NCBI GenBank assembly: GCA_021464525.1
Contig: JADRCO010000393.1
Span: forward strand, 1-34,836
Source of the DNA: Rhizophagus sp. LPA8_4_AMF
Lineage: Eukaryota > Glomeromycota > Glomeromycetes > Glomerales > Glomeraceae
Length of the DNA: 34,836 nucleotides
Reading direction: 5' to 3'
In this document: piece after piece, positions 21,463-32,989 of the stretch
Layout of the letters: each line of letters begins with the position of its first letter
Numbering within the stretch: position 1 is the stretch's first letter
Made by a program: the position numbers and the translations under genes
The notes under the pieces: generated by a model
What the model was told of the DNA's origin: nothing
The model's database searches: none
Seen by the model: the letters and a program-made list of their open reading frames with translations, nothing else

Positions 21463-22432
21463 ATTGAAAATCCTAAAAAATGATTTCAAATTAGGGTTTT
21501 TATTTATTTAATCAAAATTTAATATTTTATGAAAATTACCATAAGCAAATTATTCTTTATATATTACACAGGTCAAAAAAAATAAAAATAAAAATAAAAA
21601 TAAGATTAAGATGTTTATTCATTTGTAAGACATTATATATATAAATAAGATCAAATTATGAAATTTATGAAATAAATATAATTTTAACGTTAAATTATTG
21701 CTTATTCATTTTGTTTACTTAACGCATTTAAAATTTCAATATTTTGAATATAACATTCTTGTAAAGCTCCATTTACTTATTGTATATGCACAACTTCAAA
21801 ATGATTTATTTTTAATAACCATCGTAATAAAAGTAAACCTATGTATATTACTTGAACTTTATTACAAGAAATTAAATAGACATAATCGTTATCCTAATGT
21901 TCCAACAATATATTTGTAACGTTCATAATGAATTTGAAATTCGTCCCAACAATATTGATACCAATTAACTATATACAACAATGATAAATCAGATCCTATA
22001 TAATTATGCACTATTAAATTATAATCCGTTGTATGTCATTAGTAACATTAAATTCCTAAGCCTTTAGCTTCTTAAGCTTCTCATCATCATATAAATCTCA
22101 AACGTTACACTTGCTGATCATTTTGCATATCCTACATTAAATCCGTTATGTCATATGTACGACAGCATAACCTCACTTAGTTTTTCTGAACTTTAATGTC
22201 TTGGGCGTCAGATTCAGTTGTCTCATCCTGTTGATCCAGTTAATTACGAAAAATAAATGAAGAGGCTTTCTTTATAAGAGACTTTTTTAGTAAAATAATG
22301 GAAATATTTTTTATGGTAAGTTAATTTCCTTAAAACAAAAAAGTTAAACCCTTAAAATATAAAGTTGCATTGTTTAAATAACTGCATAGCACTTTTAAGT
22401 CATTAATTATTAATTAATTATTTATTATAGGT
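21463..22432. other. Spacer downstream of the MACPF-like gene
   Basis: An (aaaat)n simple repeat lies at about 21574-21603. The stretch 21740-21910 has faint similarity to 29930-30100 (shared agctccat, attac.tg and ttacaaga words). It may be an old fragment of a common sequence. No intact gene. Confidence 0.35.
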
Positions 22433-22440
22433 TTTATAAG

Positions 22441-22670
22441 TAGAGATGGGGATCGACTCACGTGAGTCGACTTGACTCGACTTTAGGAATCCGCTTCGGC
22501 ATTTCGGTTCGAATCGGCTCTGACAAATTTTGATAAGAACAGACTCAGTTCTGACAAAGAGCCGAAATGGAACTGAAATGGATAAGCCGACTCGAGCCGA
22601 CTCGACTCGGCTCCTCAATTAGTATCGGTTCGGAACCGAAATGAGTCGCTCGAGTCGCTCCCCATCCCTA
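22441..22670. mobile_element. hAT-like MITE, 230 bp, perfect 8-bp target duplication
   Basis: The ends tagagatggggatcgactca and, on the other strand, tagggatggggagcgactcg match at 17 of 20 bases. tttataag flanks both sides (22433-22440 and 22671-22678). The TAG(A/G)G ends and 8-bp duplication indicate the hAT superfamily. The inside is made of repeated gactcg/cgagtc words and is much richer in G+C than the rest of the window. No coding capacity. Confidence 0.92.
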
Positions 22671-22678
22671 TTTATAAG

Positions 22679-23160
22679 CCAAACTGAATATTTTATGTTA
22701 TTTATATAATAATAAGGTTATCCATCTTTAAATATCCATAACTATAGATAGATGTATTGGCTCATGATGATATTATAGTTGTTAGAAAATGCATCATTTC
22801 TCTTTCGGGAAAATCAAAGATTGTTCAAATTGAATCACAGGAAGCTTAGTTATTAACTTTTAAGAAAATGATAATTAATTATCTATATTTTTCATAATTT
22901 TTCACTATTTTATGAATTAATTTGGATGATTTTTATATTATGAGAATGGGCACAGTTTATTTTTACTAGTGGTTAGTCTGTGAAAATTTTTTATTTATTG
23001 TAAATGTAAATTTATGAAAAATAAAGGTTTCGTCAGCGTAATTTCTTATATCACGTGAGATCGGCAATTTTCAATTTATTGGCTGATCATCACATGAAAT
23101 TGAACCAATCAATGGATTTTATCCATGCTAGTAAAACCAGAATTTATTCTTATATCTGAA
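22679..23160. other. Spacer before block B copy 2
   Basis: A/T-rich. It contains an imperfect hairpin at about 23053-23099 (tcacgtgagatcggcaat against attggctgatcatcacatga). No gene seen. Confidence 0.4.
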
Positions 23161-23297
23161 CTTTCAGTTGATCGTTAATTTGGTTAGGTTTGTATAAACC
23201 GCTGCTTTTTATTTTTAAAATAATTTTTACATTATATTAAAGCAGTTAATTTTAAATATTTATAATATTTTTTCAAAATTCAGTCGAATAATTTAAT

Positions 23298-24260
23298 ATG
23301 ATTCAAATCAACAAGATAAGGAGTTATGTTGGCTCAATACTTTCTTTTGGTTTTTGACGAATGGGTTTGTCGAAAGCGATTGCATGTAATAGAATTATAG
23401 AAGATGTTACCGAGTGGTAACAACATAATACATAATAATAGATATTGAATATTTAATTATATTTCGTTAATTATTATACTTTAAACTGAAAATATTGAAA
23501 GGTTCTTAATGTTTTGGATCCGAACTTGGAGTTTCTCGTCCTACAACAACACTCTCCTTAAGACCATCATCCAACGACGATGTCCCAATGTCGCCTGATA
23601 CTGCTATGGTAATATTTTTAGCGATAAAGTTTTTCTTCAATTACAACTTTTGATTTACTAATAATTAAATAATTTAACAGTCGAGCGTGTCTCGTCATTC
23701 ACAACCAGCTGATGAATCAGAATATACCAAAGAAATAAAGTAAAGCTAACGGTGAAAACAGCGGAGGAGGCTAAGAAACAGAAGATGTTGGAACTCGAAG
23801 CTCGTAATAAAGCATTGTTGTCAATCAAAGAAGATTGGATAAGGAATAAACAACGAAGATTAGTACATCAAACAAGTGGAAGTAAAGAAAGTAATATTGG
23901 TATATGCAGCTCAAATGCTTCTCAACCTGAAACTTCAAAACTTCACAAAACACTGCTCTTATTCAGATACGTTTGTCAACTGGTCAAGTTATTCGTCAAT
24001 AGTTTTCTCTATTTACGAATGAATCAAGTAAAAAATTATCAATTGATTTTGCAGATATATGACCCTCGCAGATGTTCATGTGGTGCTAGATACTTCTTTG
24101 AATTTTGTAAAACTTATATTTCGCCACAACAATCACAATAGCCAGCAATTAAATCAAGGACTTCAAATACTTCAAATACTTTAAAATATTTCAGATAGGA
24201 GATTGTAGAGTACAGTATATTGTGTTGGATGATGATGACGACGACGTAGAAGATTATGAT
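23298..24260 (+). pseudogene. UBA/UBX-like protein gene remnant, copy 2
   Basis: The UBA part (23298-23419) keeps FDEW and, in a shifted frame, DVTEW, but early indels break the frame. After an intron-like gap ending ...tttaacag (about 23680) the coil is well preserved (KTAEEAKKQKMLELEARNK, from 23755). The open frame then continues to the UBX-like pair NTALIQIRLSTGQVIRQ (about 23948-23998), which is reached by a frameshift and followed at once by a stop. That stop is absent in copy 1, where the codon reads as Lys, while the copy 1 stop after FGFDE is absent here. The copies therefore decayed independently. Known role of UBA-UBX proteins: adaptors of Cdc48/p97. Confidence 0.5.
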
Positions 24261-24299
24261 AATAGAGGAAATCTGCAAGTTTCCTCCACAATTTGGATG

Positions 24300-25680
24300 A
24301 CTTTCATGATTTCACGCACTTCGAGATTGTTTCATCAATATTCTTAGAGGTATGTAACCTCCGTCATTTCTGGTGGAAGTCATCGTTTAATTGATGGTCC
24401 AATTCTTCCTCAAGATTCGGATGATCCAAATGAAGAACATGGATTGTAATATTAATATTTTAAAGGTACATATTAGAAAGATTTTATACAATATTTGTTA
24501 TTGAACGAACTTCCGTATTAAGTGAAACTGAGGAAGAGGGTTTGTTGATGCTATACAAAGGATAGTGAATACCGAAGAAAATATATATGATAACTGGGGT
24601 ATCAAACATGAGTTTGAAGGTTGAAAGCTTGAAGTTCTACTATATCCGACTTGAGTGCCCATCAAAATCTCTTTTGTGCTTCAAGGCTAATAAAACTATC
24701 GAATATGCCTACCCAGATAAGACCATAGATGATTTGTCAAATATTGGATTCTATTTTACGAAATTGTAAATGCTGTAGAGGTAAATGCTCTCGGCATAGC
24801 TTCACTTTAATTTCCCCTTGTTAGTAAAATTATCGTGAAATAGATTAAGATTGTTCAATCACTAATTTTTAATATTTTTTATTAGAATTCGATCCGCTTC
24901 TCGGACTTAGTTCAATGGAATTTATTACCAGAATGTCCAATATTGTTGTATTGGTAAGATGTTTCACATTAGTGATTATTTAATTCACATTATTTTATTA
25001 ATGTACAATACTTATTTTTCAGGTCAAATTTAAAACGAGCGTATATAATGCCATTCTTCTGGGTGATGCTAGTTCTATTCATTATAAGGTTCGGTACCAT
25101 ACAACACCAAAGATAGAAAGCTTAATTAATTATTTTCCTTTTGATAGCAATCCATATAATGCACTAGTTGGAAGAACCGATTATTTCTCTGTATCCTCTG
25201 GAAGTTTTATTCAGGAACTGACAACTAAAGAATAGTAATTAGCAACTCTATTAAGAAGTTTTTTTTAAACATTAGATTAACGATTAAATTATTTAATTTA
25301 CAAACTACAATATAGTTCATCTACTATTCTAAGTGCTATTGGATCAGCAGGTGGTGCCTTAGGTTAGTATGTTATTTATACTTTGGCTATAAACTTTATT
25401 AATTCTTTCTTTTGGTAAAAAATAGTAGTTTATTGGAAGCATTGCTATAGTACTCTATGGTGATTCTCATGTGAATCCATGGGGCTATGTACGTAAATTC
25501 AAGGAAAATCTCTAATTGGTTTTTGGTTGATGCCGAAGGTCCAAAGAAGCTAAAGCTTAAATTTGAAAATCTTCACTTGTTCGATTAAACCTCAGCCATG
25601 ATGAATGGACAAGGCTCATCAAAACATGAACTTTCTGAAGTTAAATCCGTGATGAACATTACTAGTTATGATTATTAAAA
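24300..25680 (+). pseudogene. Unrecognised coding remnant, copy 2
   Basis: Parallel to 7260-9190. It keeps SGGSHRLIDG (about 24369-24400), a piece with YPDKTIDDLSNIGFYF (about 24709-24760), SSMEFITRMSNIVVL (about 24910-24955), ILLGDASSIHYKVRYHTTP (about 25050-25105), SNPYNALVGRTDYFSV (about 25148-25193) and NGQGSSKHELSEVKSVMNIT. Frame breaks differ from copy 1. The protein-level similarity is as high as the DNA-level similarity, so I cannot tell whether selection acted. Family unknown. Confidence 0.4.
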
Positions 25681-26119
25681 TAATTAAATAATCGGGTTTA
25701 CAATTTGTTAAAGGGATAAAAATTATTAAATAATAATATTATTTATTTTAAATGACATAAATTTTATTATATGCCCGTATAAATTATAGTATTTTATTTT
25801 TGTTTCAATTATAGAATTGTTTCTGTAAACGCACGTTTGTATTAAAGAGTATTTTAATAAATGTATTATAATTCATGAAACAATTAGACATTGAATCTGT
25901 TTGTCCTTTAATATTATTTCTTTTATTATTATTTTGATGAAAATAAATAAACCCATTTATTTGCTTTATCTGTAACCCTTAAATTCCTAGGTGGACGAGT
26001 TTTAAGATCTACATAAAATTCTATCACATGATTTATTTCGTAATTTTTTAGAGAATGACATTACTAAATTAAGTAAAAAACAAACTTCACATTTTATTAC
26101 TATATTATCCAAATTTAAT

Positions 26120-26432
26120 CATATCAGCCGATTTGGCAAAGGTTACACACAGCTAAAAACCCATCAAACATAATTAAACTGTCAGATATCACGTTCTTTT
26201 TCCGGTTAAACGATATTGAGTATGAGATATACCTCCGATGTTGTATAGTATAGTTGACGAAAAACTATACAGTATAGTTTTTATCTATATAGTATAGTTT
26301 TTTATTTATACAGTATAGTTTTTGTACCAGAGTGGGCCTCAAAATTCTCAATCCAAGTACACTAACATCGAAGGTATACAGTATATCATACTCAATAACT
26401 AGATTATCTTATTTATCCAATCGGCGGATATG
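26120..26432. mobile_element. Nested inverted-repeat element in block C copy 2
   Basis: Outer ends catatcagccgatttgg (26120-26136) and tccaatcggcggatatg (26416-26432) are imperfect complements. Within, attgagtatgagatatac... (from 26215) pairs with the complement ending at 26397 over about 35 bases with gaps. Between these lie four copies of an actatac/gtatagt word. Block C copy 1 has no counterpart. Confidence 0.65.
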
Positions 26433-26540
26433 TAAACTAAAAATAATTATAAGCATTTTGTGTTACCGTTCTCTGAATATAATATACAGATAATATAAAA
26501 TACGCCCTAATTGTTTATGTAATATTCTTTCATTGAATGA

Positions 26541-27000
26541 TGTAAGGTCGATCCCCACAGTGTTTACCTGTCAGTCATATGACTGTGCCACAAGGATCAA
26601 TTACAATTGTTAACAAAATCGTTTTTATTAATATATTTCCCAAGTTCTACAAATTATAAAATATTATATTTTTCCAAAAGGTGAAAATTTCAACTAAAGC
26701 TAAAAATGACTCCTTAAATATAAAATCAAAATATTCTTTCTCTTAATTTCTTCATATTCTTGGTCACCTGACCGGAGATAAATATTACATCATCAATTAT
26801 AAATATTCTCTCATTCACAAACCTGTTAAAATATATAGTCCAATAAATTAATGAAAAGCAAATGTTTATACAAGAATAGTTTAGCCTCATTACGGAGGTG
26901 ATCATCTGATAAAAATACATTTTAAAAATGAACACCTAATTTAATTATAATGTAGATCTCTCTAACTAATACTGCGCACTATGTAGGTCCAGACCCTACA
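26541..27000. mobile_element. Insertion of 460 bp with short inverted ends
   Basis: It starts tgtaaggtcgatcc and ends ggtccagaccctaca, giving a 9-base terminal repeat with one mismatch. atga flanks it on both sides (26537-26540 and 27001-27004). Copy 1 reads gaatgagcaaa at the matching site without an insert. The minus-strand open frame inside (26726-26935) matches no family I know. Superfamily unassigned. Confidence 0.55.
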
Positions 27001-27261
27001 ATGAGCAAGATTTCGTTTTTAAGTATTATTTTTTAAGAAAATTCCACTTTGATATAAATATATCATTTTTTTTATAAAATGGATAAATAGTCAAAATAAT
27101 TTTTTATTATTTATTTTTATTTTAAATTACAAATACTCAAACAATATCGTTGCATTCTTAGTGAAACGAAAGAAAAATTTCGTTCGAAAAAGTGAAAAAA
27201 TAAATACTGTATATACTGTATAATATAATATTTGTTTTATGTATATGTCATATTCTTTGCA

Positions 27262-27400
27262 ATTCGGCAAGTCAGAATCTTTATTTGCTGTTGATTGATT
27301 CATTTCGTTATCAATTGATACGTTATTGTTTTCAGGATCAATGGATCAATAAAATCCATACACGCTTCGGTCAAAATCTACTAATTTTATTATTTCTTTA
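27262..27400 (-). pseudogene. Coding remnant on the minus strand of block C, copy 2
   Basis: Reads KEIIKLVDFDRS and, after a stop, IDPENNNVSIDNEMNQSTANK. It is the counterpart of the remnant at 10453-10653 and lacks its Cys-rich piece. Family uncertain. Confidence 0.3.
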
Positions 27401-27766
27401 TGTATATTTTGATACTAAAAAAGAATATATTAATTACGTAATATAAAGAAGTATTAAATAATATTATTATAATTGAATATACTTAAAAGATAGTGTATAA
27501 TTTTCTTGTCATCATGTAACCATGAAATCGCACTTGTAATTCTTTAATTGATAAAATATTTTCTAATATTCACCTATTTGCATATTTAAGAACAAGAATA
27601 ATCTGTTTCATTTAAACTAAACTAACAAATGATTTGTTATATGCGTTATGAATTTACTAATTAATTTTATTGCATTTACCCAAGTTCATAACTCCATAAG
27701 TTGTATAAATGGTTTAAAAGTTCTTGTTAAAAGTATCTGAAATGAAAACTTGATACTTCGGATTAT

Positions 27767-28337
27767 CATCATGACGTTATTGAGTGTATTTCCTTTGATA
27801 GATTTAAAGCCGTTAAATCTTTAATTGATGAAGAGCGATCTGATTAGCCTGAAACGTTTCTCAAAGTAACCTGACTAATATTAAAAATGAAAAGTTTTAA
27901 ATGGATAGAAATATAGGATGTTGTTTATTTACCGGCGCCTCAAGTGAAAATGAGGTATCGCTTTTAATTATATTTTAGATGTTCATTATTATAATTATAA
28001 ATTTTTTAAATAATCAATTTAAACTTCATAGAATTAGATGATAATGTATAAAGAAGGAAGCCGCAGGGAGATGTTAAATAAACATTACAGCAAAGAATAG
28101 GCTCCATAATTGGTTTTGCTCTGGCAGGAATTCACGAAGCTAATTTGGTACGTAAAGCTTTACATTTCGAAAATATGGTTATGACAAATTCATGAATAAC
28201 AGATTTGTGAACAAATTACTGCTGATCAAGAAAAAGTCATTTATTATGTACTTCCATGTTTTGCATCTGAAGTTTTAAGAGGCGAAGAACATACTGAAGT
28301 GTTAGTGTCGGATGTATGTTCTTTTGAATTGTCATGA
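27767..28337 (+). pseudogene. Tyrosine-kinase-like protein kinase remnant
   Basis: 27767-27848 reads HHDVIECISFDRFKAVKSL, similar to the phrase that precedes the kinase domain in Rhizophagus kinases (VIEWIPYDRFK...). After a decayed gap, 28091-28337 gives GFALAGIHEANLVRKALHFEN, corresponding to the catalytic loop with the His and Asp of HRD lost and the Asn kept. It then gives ITDL in place of DFG, followed after a stop and shift by YYVLPCFASEVLRGEEHTE and SDVCSF, corresponding to GxLPYxAPEVL and SDVYSFG. The glycine loop and C-lobe end are missing. With catalytic residues and frame lost, it is a pseudogene. Confidence 0.65.
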
Positions 28338-28799
28338 GTGAATTTCTAATAGATTATCCAGGAATTCCACAATTTCTTTTGAATTTAATGAATACAGATT
28401 TCCTTCTAGAAAGGATAACCTTCAGGTCAAGTTCAGAATTCAGTGTATTATTATTATTATTTGATTTATTGGGATAAAAAATTCAAAACAAATTGACGCT
28501 ATTAAAATTTTAATTACCCAAATTTGATTCGACCAATTATATCAAACGGCAACCTTTTTAAAGATCATAAAATTGTTATTTCTTCATTGTCTTGTTAATC
28601 GAGAATGTATTATAAGATAATTATCTAATATTTTAATGTTATTTCAATCCTATACTTATGAATTGAAAATTATTATGATTGATGACGAGACTCAGTAAGA
28701 AGAAACTAAATCTATAAAGAAATCTAAGGGATATAATTTATGAAATTTGCCCTTAAATTAAATATTTACTGTATTAGTAAAGTCATAATAAATGAAATA

Positions 28800-29165
28800 G
28801 TGCCTACGAACGTACTGTATTTTACGTTCGAGATTTGTCATCATCTTTTAATTTTTAAACTTCTCACATTTATTGCCCAGTTAATTTTCATAAGATATTA
28901 TAAAGCAATAAAGTTGGTATAATTTAATAAATACAGAATACAAATCCATCATTTACATTTACTCTAAAAATGATTTGTGGACAATAAATAACGTTAGTAT
29001 TTGGATAAAATTTTATAGGGCTAAATATTGGGATTTTCTTAAATTATAAAAAATAAATAACATTAACTCCAATAACGACAAAAAATGGCAATAACGTCCA
29101 ATTAGTAACGATCGTACGCAGTTGATTTAATTGTGCCAAACGTATATTAAAAATTATTAACAAAA
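28800..29165. repeat. Repeat D, copy 1
   Basis: Aligns with about 32990-33355 in direct orientation. Shared words include ctcacatttattgcccagttaattttcataa (against ctcaaatttattgtccagccaattttcataa), tttggataaaa and gtgccaaacgtatatt. Non-coding as far as I can see. Confidence 0.7.
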
Positions 29166-29313
29166 AAGGTATCAAATAAATAATACATTTAATAATATTT
29201 CACTTTTTATATAGTTAAATCCTTCATTCAAATTATTCAAACCGCTTTATATTGATAAAAAAGATATCTTAAATTATGCATGGATATTTTTTAATCATCA
29301 TTAATTTTATTCT

Positions 29314-29493
29314 CTAGAATATCTCTTCCTTTGCTCGTTTCCAAATCCAATTTCTTATATAATCTCTATGATAAGTTAGTCTAACATTGTAATCTAATTT
29401 ATATTTCTAATAAAACCAATTTAAAAATTTAGTTATAGATAATGGTGTCTCTTTTTCTAATTTGTGAGATATTTCAAGAGCAACTTTTACCAT
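29314..29493 (-). pseudogene. Short unrecognised coding remnant
   Basis: On the minus strand, MVKVALEISHKLEKETPL... runs to NWFY, then a stop, then KYKLDYNVRLTYHRDY and WKRAKEEIF. Composition looks protein-like rather than random AT, but one in-frame stop interrupts it and I do not recognise a family. Further protein-like pieces upstream on the same strand (for example LLSDEELSYMYFLVLYNDSE, near 29620-29695) suggest a decayed multi-exon gene. Confidence 0.3.
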
Positions 29494-30121
29494 TTAGGAC
29501 TTCTTCGTTCGAGCTAATGTCAAATATTTCTAAATATATAGTAACATATAAATAAATCAATAATTAAACAAAACAATGTTATGACTTACTGAAATTTGTT
29601 TCTTATTAGTCATTCTTGATAAAAAATTTCTCGCTATCATTGTATAAAGAACTAAAAAATACATATATGATAGTTCTTCATCTGATAATAAATGATCCTA
29701 TAATTCTAACCCGTTAGTATAATATAAATTTGGGATAAAACTTTATTATTAAAGTTATTTTATTACTATATATTTTTATATACTAAATTATAGATAATGC
29801 TTTATTGAAAATTGTAAATAATTATTTAATAATAAATTTTGTTCAGCTGGTTTATTTATAGGTTGCCAACTTGCCATATACAGTAATACTCACCCATTAA
29901 ATAAATATTAGAACTGAAAGTATGTATTCTTACAGAGCTCCATATACTCATTGTCCACAATCTTTCATCAAAATAAATAACAATTAATAAAGTAAACATA
30001 ATAATATGCGTACATACTGTATGCTGTATATATTACCTGGATTTTATATTACAAGATATAAAATTGGTATATAAATCGGTAGCCCAATGTAAATGTATAA
30101 ATTATGTGAACCATCCATTTA

Positions 30122-32541
30122 GTTATTATTCATCAATCAAAATCCTAAACCGATCAAATTCCGTAAATAAAATTTTTAGGAAACTCTTATAAAAATTAGC
30201 ATGAATAAACTTGGAAAGAGTCTTACCTATTCCAGAAAACCATAATCTTTCGTTGTCTAGACTAGAGACTTCGATTTTTATGACGAACCCTTAATGGCAG
30301 ATTGTTATTATTCTTTTAAAAGCTTCTGGTTTGAAGAATATCTAATAATGTGCACCATAATGCGCCATATACGTATTGTATTAATATTTTATTTCTTTAA
30401 AAAAGGGAAAAAAATTATCGATAAGCGATATTTACCTATGTTTGTCAGGATATCTTCCTAATTGATGTAATCTTTCAATCAATCTTTCTCCTCCCTTCTC
30501 CCATCCCTTAAAAGATAATCCTTAAATGAAATTATTTACTTGCAATATGTCTAGAAAAATATTGATAAACCTGCAAAATTATAGTATTAATCGCTAGAAC
30601 TTGATAAGCCTCTCTAATTATATATATTTTACCTTGAGGAACTGAAGATACATCGTTAATGTAAATTGCTTTTTTTCATTTTTGAGTCCTTTTTTTTTAC
30701 TTTAGCTCCTGATCCAATAACAATTTAGAGATTTCTTCCTCTTTAGAAGTGGCGCTTTTTGAAGTAGAAAAATCACAATATTGGTGCTGAAGCTAAACAA
30801 TAAAAAAAAGATGTCAATATAATAGTCATAATAACTGAAATCGATATACGTACTTACAGTATCAGGTGTCAAAGCCTCCAAATCATATGTCTCTAAATTT
30901 TTTTTATTTCGATTGAATTTTGCAATAAATTTTCTATTAGGGGAGATCAAAAATTTAACCTATGTAAAATATAATTCGTTTAAGACATCAATAGCTGATA
31001 GATAGTAATTAATTACAATCATAACTCCAATAAAGGATTACATGATACTACATGATGAGATGATAAAATTGTGATTCACTTTGAAATATTAATAATCAGA
31101 AGTCGTCCATTTGATGAAGAAACCAATGATCCTATATAAAATAGTTCAAATAAACACATGTGGCAACATTATATAAATCAAGTTTTCGCCTACTGTACCA
31201 TCATCGATTTTATAGATTTAATAGTGTGTATATTGAATTAAATTTTTTGAACCTATTAAAATGAAACATTATTAATCTAACCAATTCCAATCTACAACAA
31301 TAAAAATAATACCACATACCTACCTACTGTACCAACGATTAAGATTATTCTACCAATTTTTGACATTATCGATATTTCACATGCATTACCAAAACTTAAC
31401 TGATCTAGCGTTCGTGCCGACTTCTATAGAAAATCAAAAGATCCGCTATCCCATATACAGTATTATAAAAGAAACTGGTAATAATGTATTCTCCTTTTGA
31501 AGAGAATGCAACCTAAGTGATATAAAAATCGGTATGAATATAAGCTTATTCTTATAATTAATTTATTCCAAAAATATACTCACATGTCTCCTTCTTTGAT
31601 ATAATTCAAATACTTTCTGCTTGGACCATCCCACAATATCGTAGTATCTGATTTTGCACCAATGATGGTTTCAGATGTATTGATATTCAATTAACAGAGT
31701 TTTGATGGATTCTAGCTTCAGCAATAAGTTGACGAGTTTCTAGAGTACTTAAAGTAATTATTGACAATCTGACATTAAAAATTAATTCAAAAAAATATAG
31801 GTAACTCAAAAATGGCTTGTTAATTACTAATTTATCTTGAATCAAAGGAGTAAGTACAATAGTGGAATTCGCCATACCTAATCAGGTAACCTGTAAAAAC
31901 CTATGGTCTTTAATTATCTGGATTTCATTCGAATGAATTATAAAATGAAATCACACTTGATTTAACTTACTCATTAATACAAAATTAAAAAACATGGTAC
32001 ATCCATGTTGATCAGCTGCAGTCATTTTAATGTTCCATTAATCGCTTCTTCTAACATACTTGGATCATCATGCCACTTTTTTTTTGATTTGTCGGATCAA
32101 GACATAAACATCCAAACGCAACAGATCGATTATAAGTTTTGATCCCTTTTATTAATTTTGAAGTCAACAGGCATTTATTATGTTTATTAATAAACTTCAT
32201 TCAAAACAATAAAAGGTTAAATTAATTATGTCTCAATATATAAAATTAACTATCTACAACCAATAATTGAGTGCTTTACCAACATAAATTTCGACATCAC
32301 CTTTGGGAGGGTTTTTTAATTAATTCTTCGATTTCATTATCCTTTTTTAGTTTGCTTTTACTGTAATTTTCCTCATCTTTTTCATAAATTTGATTTGACT
32401 TTACTCCTGCGATAAATATGATGAAAGTAATAACTGAGAGTAGATCGATCAAATCGATCGAATCTTAAATTTTTTTGTTGAACGGAAAAGTGGCACAAAC
32501 ACGTGATTAACAGTATGAAAGACCATTGGACAAATTGACAC
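30122..32541. repeat. Duplicated block A, copy 2
   Basis: Direct copy of 3201-6018 without the Harbinger-like MITE. It is followed by repeat D rather than by block B. Confidence 0.85.
30650..32420 (-). pseudogene. Multi-exon gene remnant of unknown family (block A, copy 2)
   Basis: Minus-strand pieces in the same order as copy 1: KSKLKKDNEIEELIKKPSQ near 32300-32380 and then, in another frame, GDVEIYVG; LEEAIN near 32040; an open piece at 31875-31687 starting MANSTIVLTPLIQDKLV; and a piece with LETYDLEALTPDT (about 30858-30900) followed by a probable GT...AG intron and SATSKEEEISKLLLDQELK. Frames are broken in several places. The intron donor visible in copy 1 at 4986 is not kept here. Family unknown. 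Confidence 0.5.
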
Positions 32542-32989
32542 GACACAGTTGACACTTATTTGAATTTAAAAAGTCAGTGTGTTATTGTTATTTCAGTATT
32601 GGTATGATATATTACGATAATCTTGAGAATTACTGTACGTATAGAAAAAGAATACTTTTATGAAAAGGTAATTTTTTTTTAAAAAAAAAGACAATAAGTT
32701 ATAAATTCTTCACCGAAGAAATTTAAAAATGGCATATTTTTTTTCTTTGAGTGGTATCTATTGTAGGATACCTTGCACTTACTGGTTCCATTAATTTGAA
32801 GATAAAGTGGATCTTAAATTAATTTAATATAAAAAAATTTTAAAATAAAAAGGAAAATATGCATAATACATAATTGTTAACCTTTGAAAAGAAATTGGAA
32901 GTTAAGCTTGTTTTTAAAATTCATTTACTTAATAAATCAATTATAATTAAGATGATTTTAAAATTCTGTCATAATGTAAAAGATCTTCC
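32542..32989. other. Spacer between block A copy 2 and repeat D copy 2
   Basis: A/T-rich with T and A runs near 32668-32690. No gene or repeat that I can support. Confidence 0.35.

Larger units (their letters stand above)
23161..25846. repeat. Duplicated block B, copy 2
   Basis: Direct copy of 6097-9350. It lacks the roughly 530-bp insertion of copy 1 and the spacer plus MITE after it. Block A does not precede it here. Confidence 0.85.
25859..27410. repeat. Duplicated block C, copy 2
   Basis: Direct match to 9755-10640, interrupted by insertions at about 26120-26432 and 26541-27000. The shared words include aaattcctagg, tgtgttaccgttc and caatatcgttgcattcttag. Confidence 0.75.

Noticed and set aside
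22506..22515. ggttcgaatc, like a tRNA T-loop
   Set aside because: It lies inside the hAT-like MITE. No acceptor, D or anticodon arms can be folded around it.
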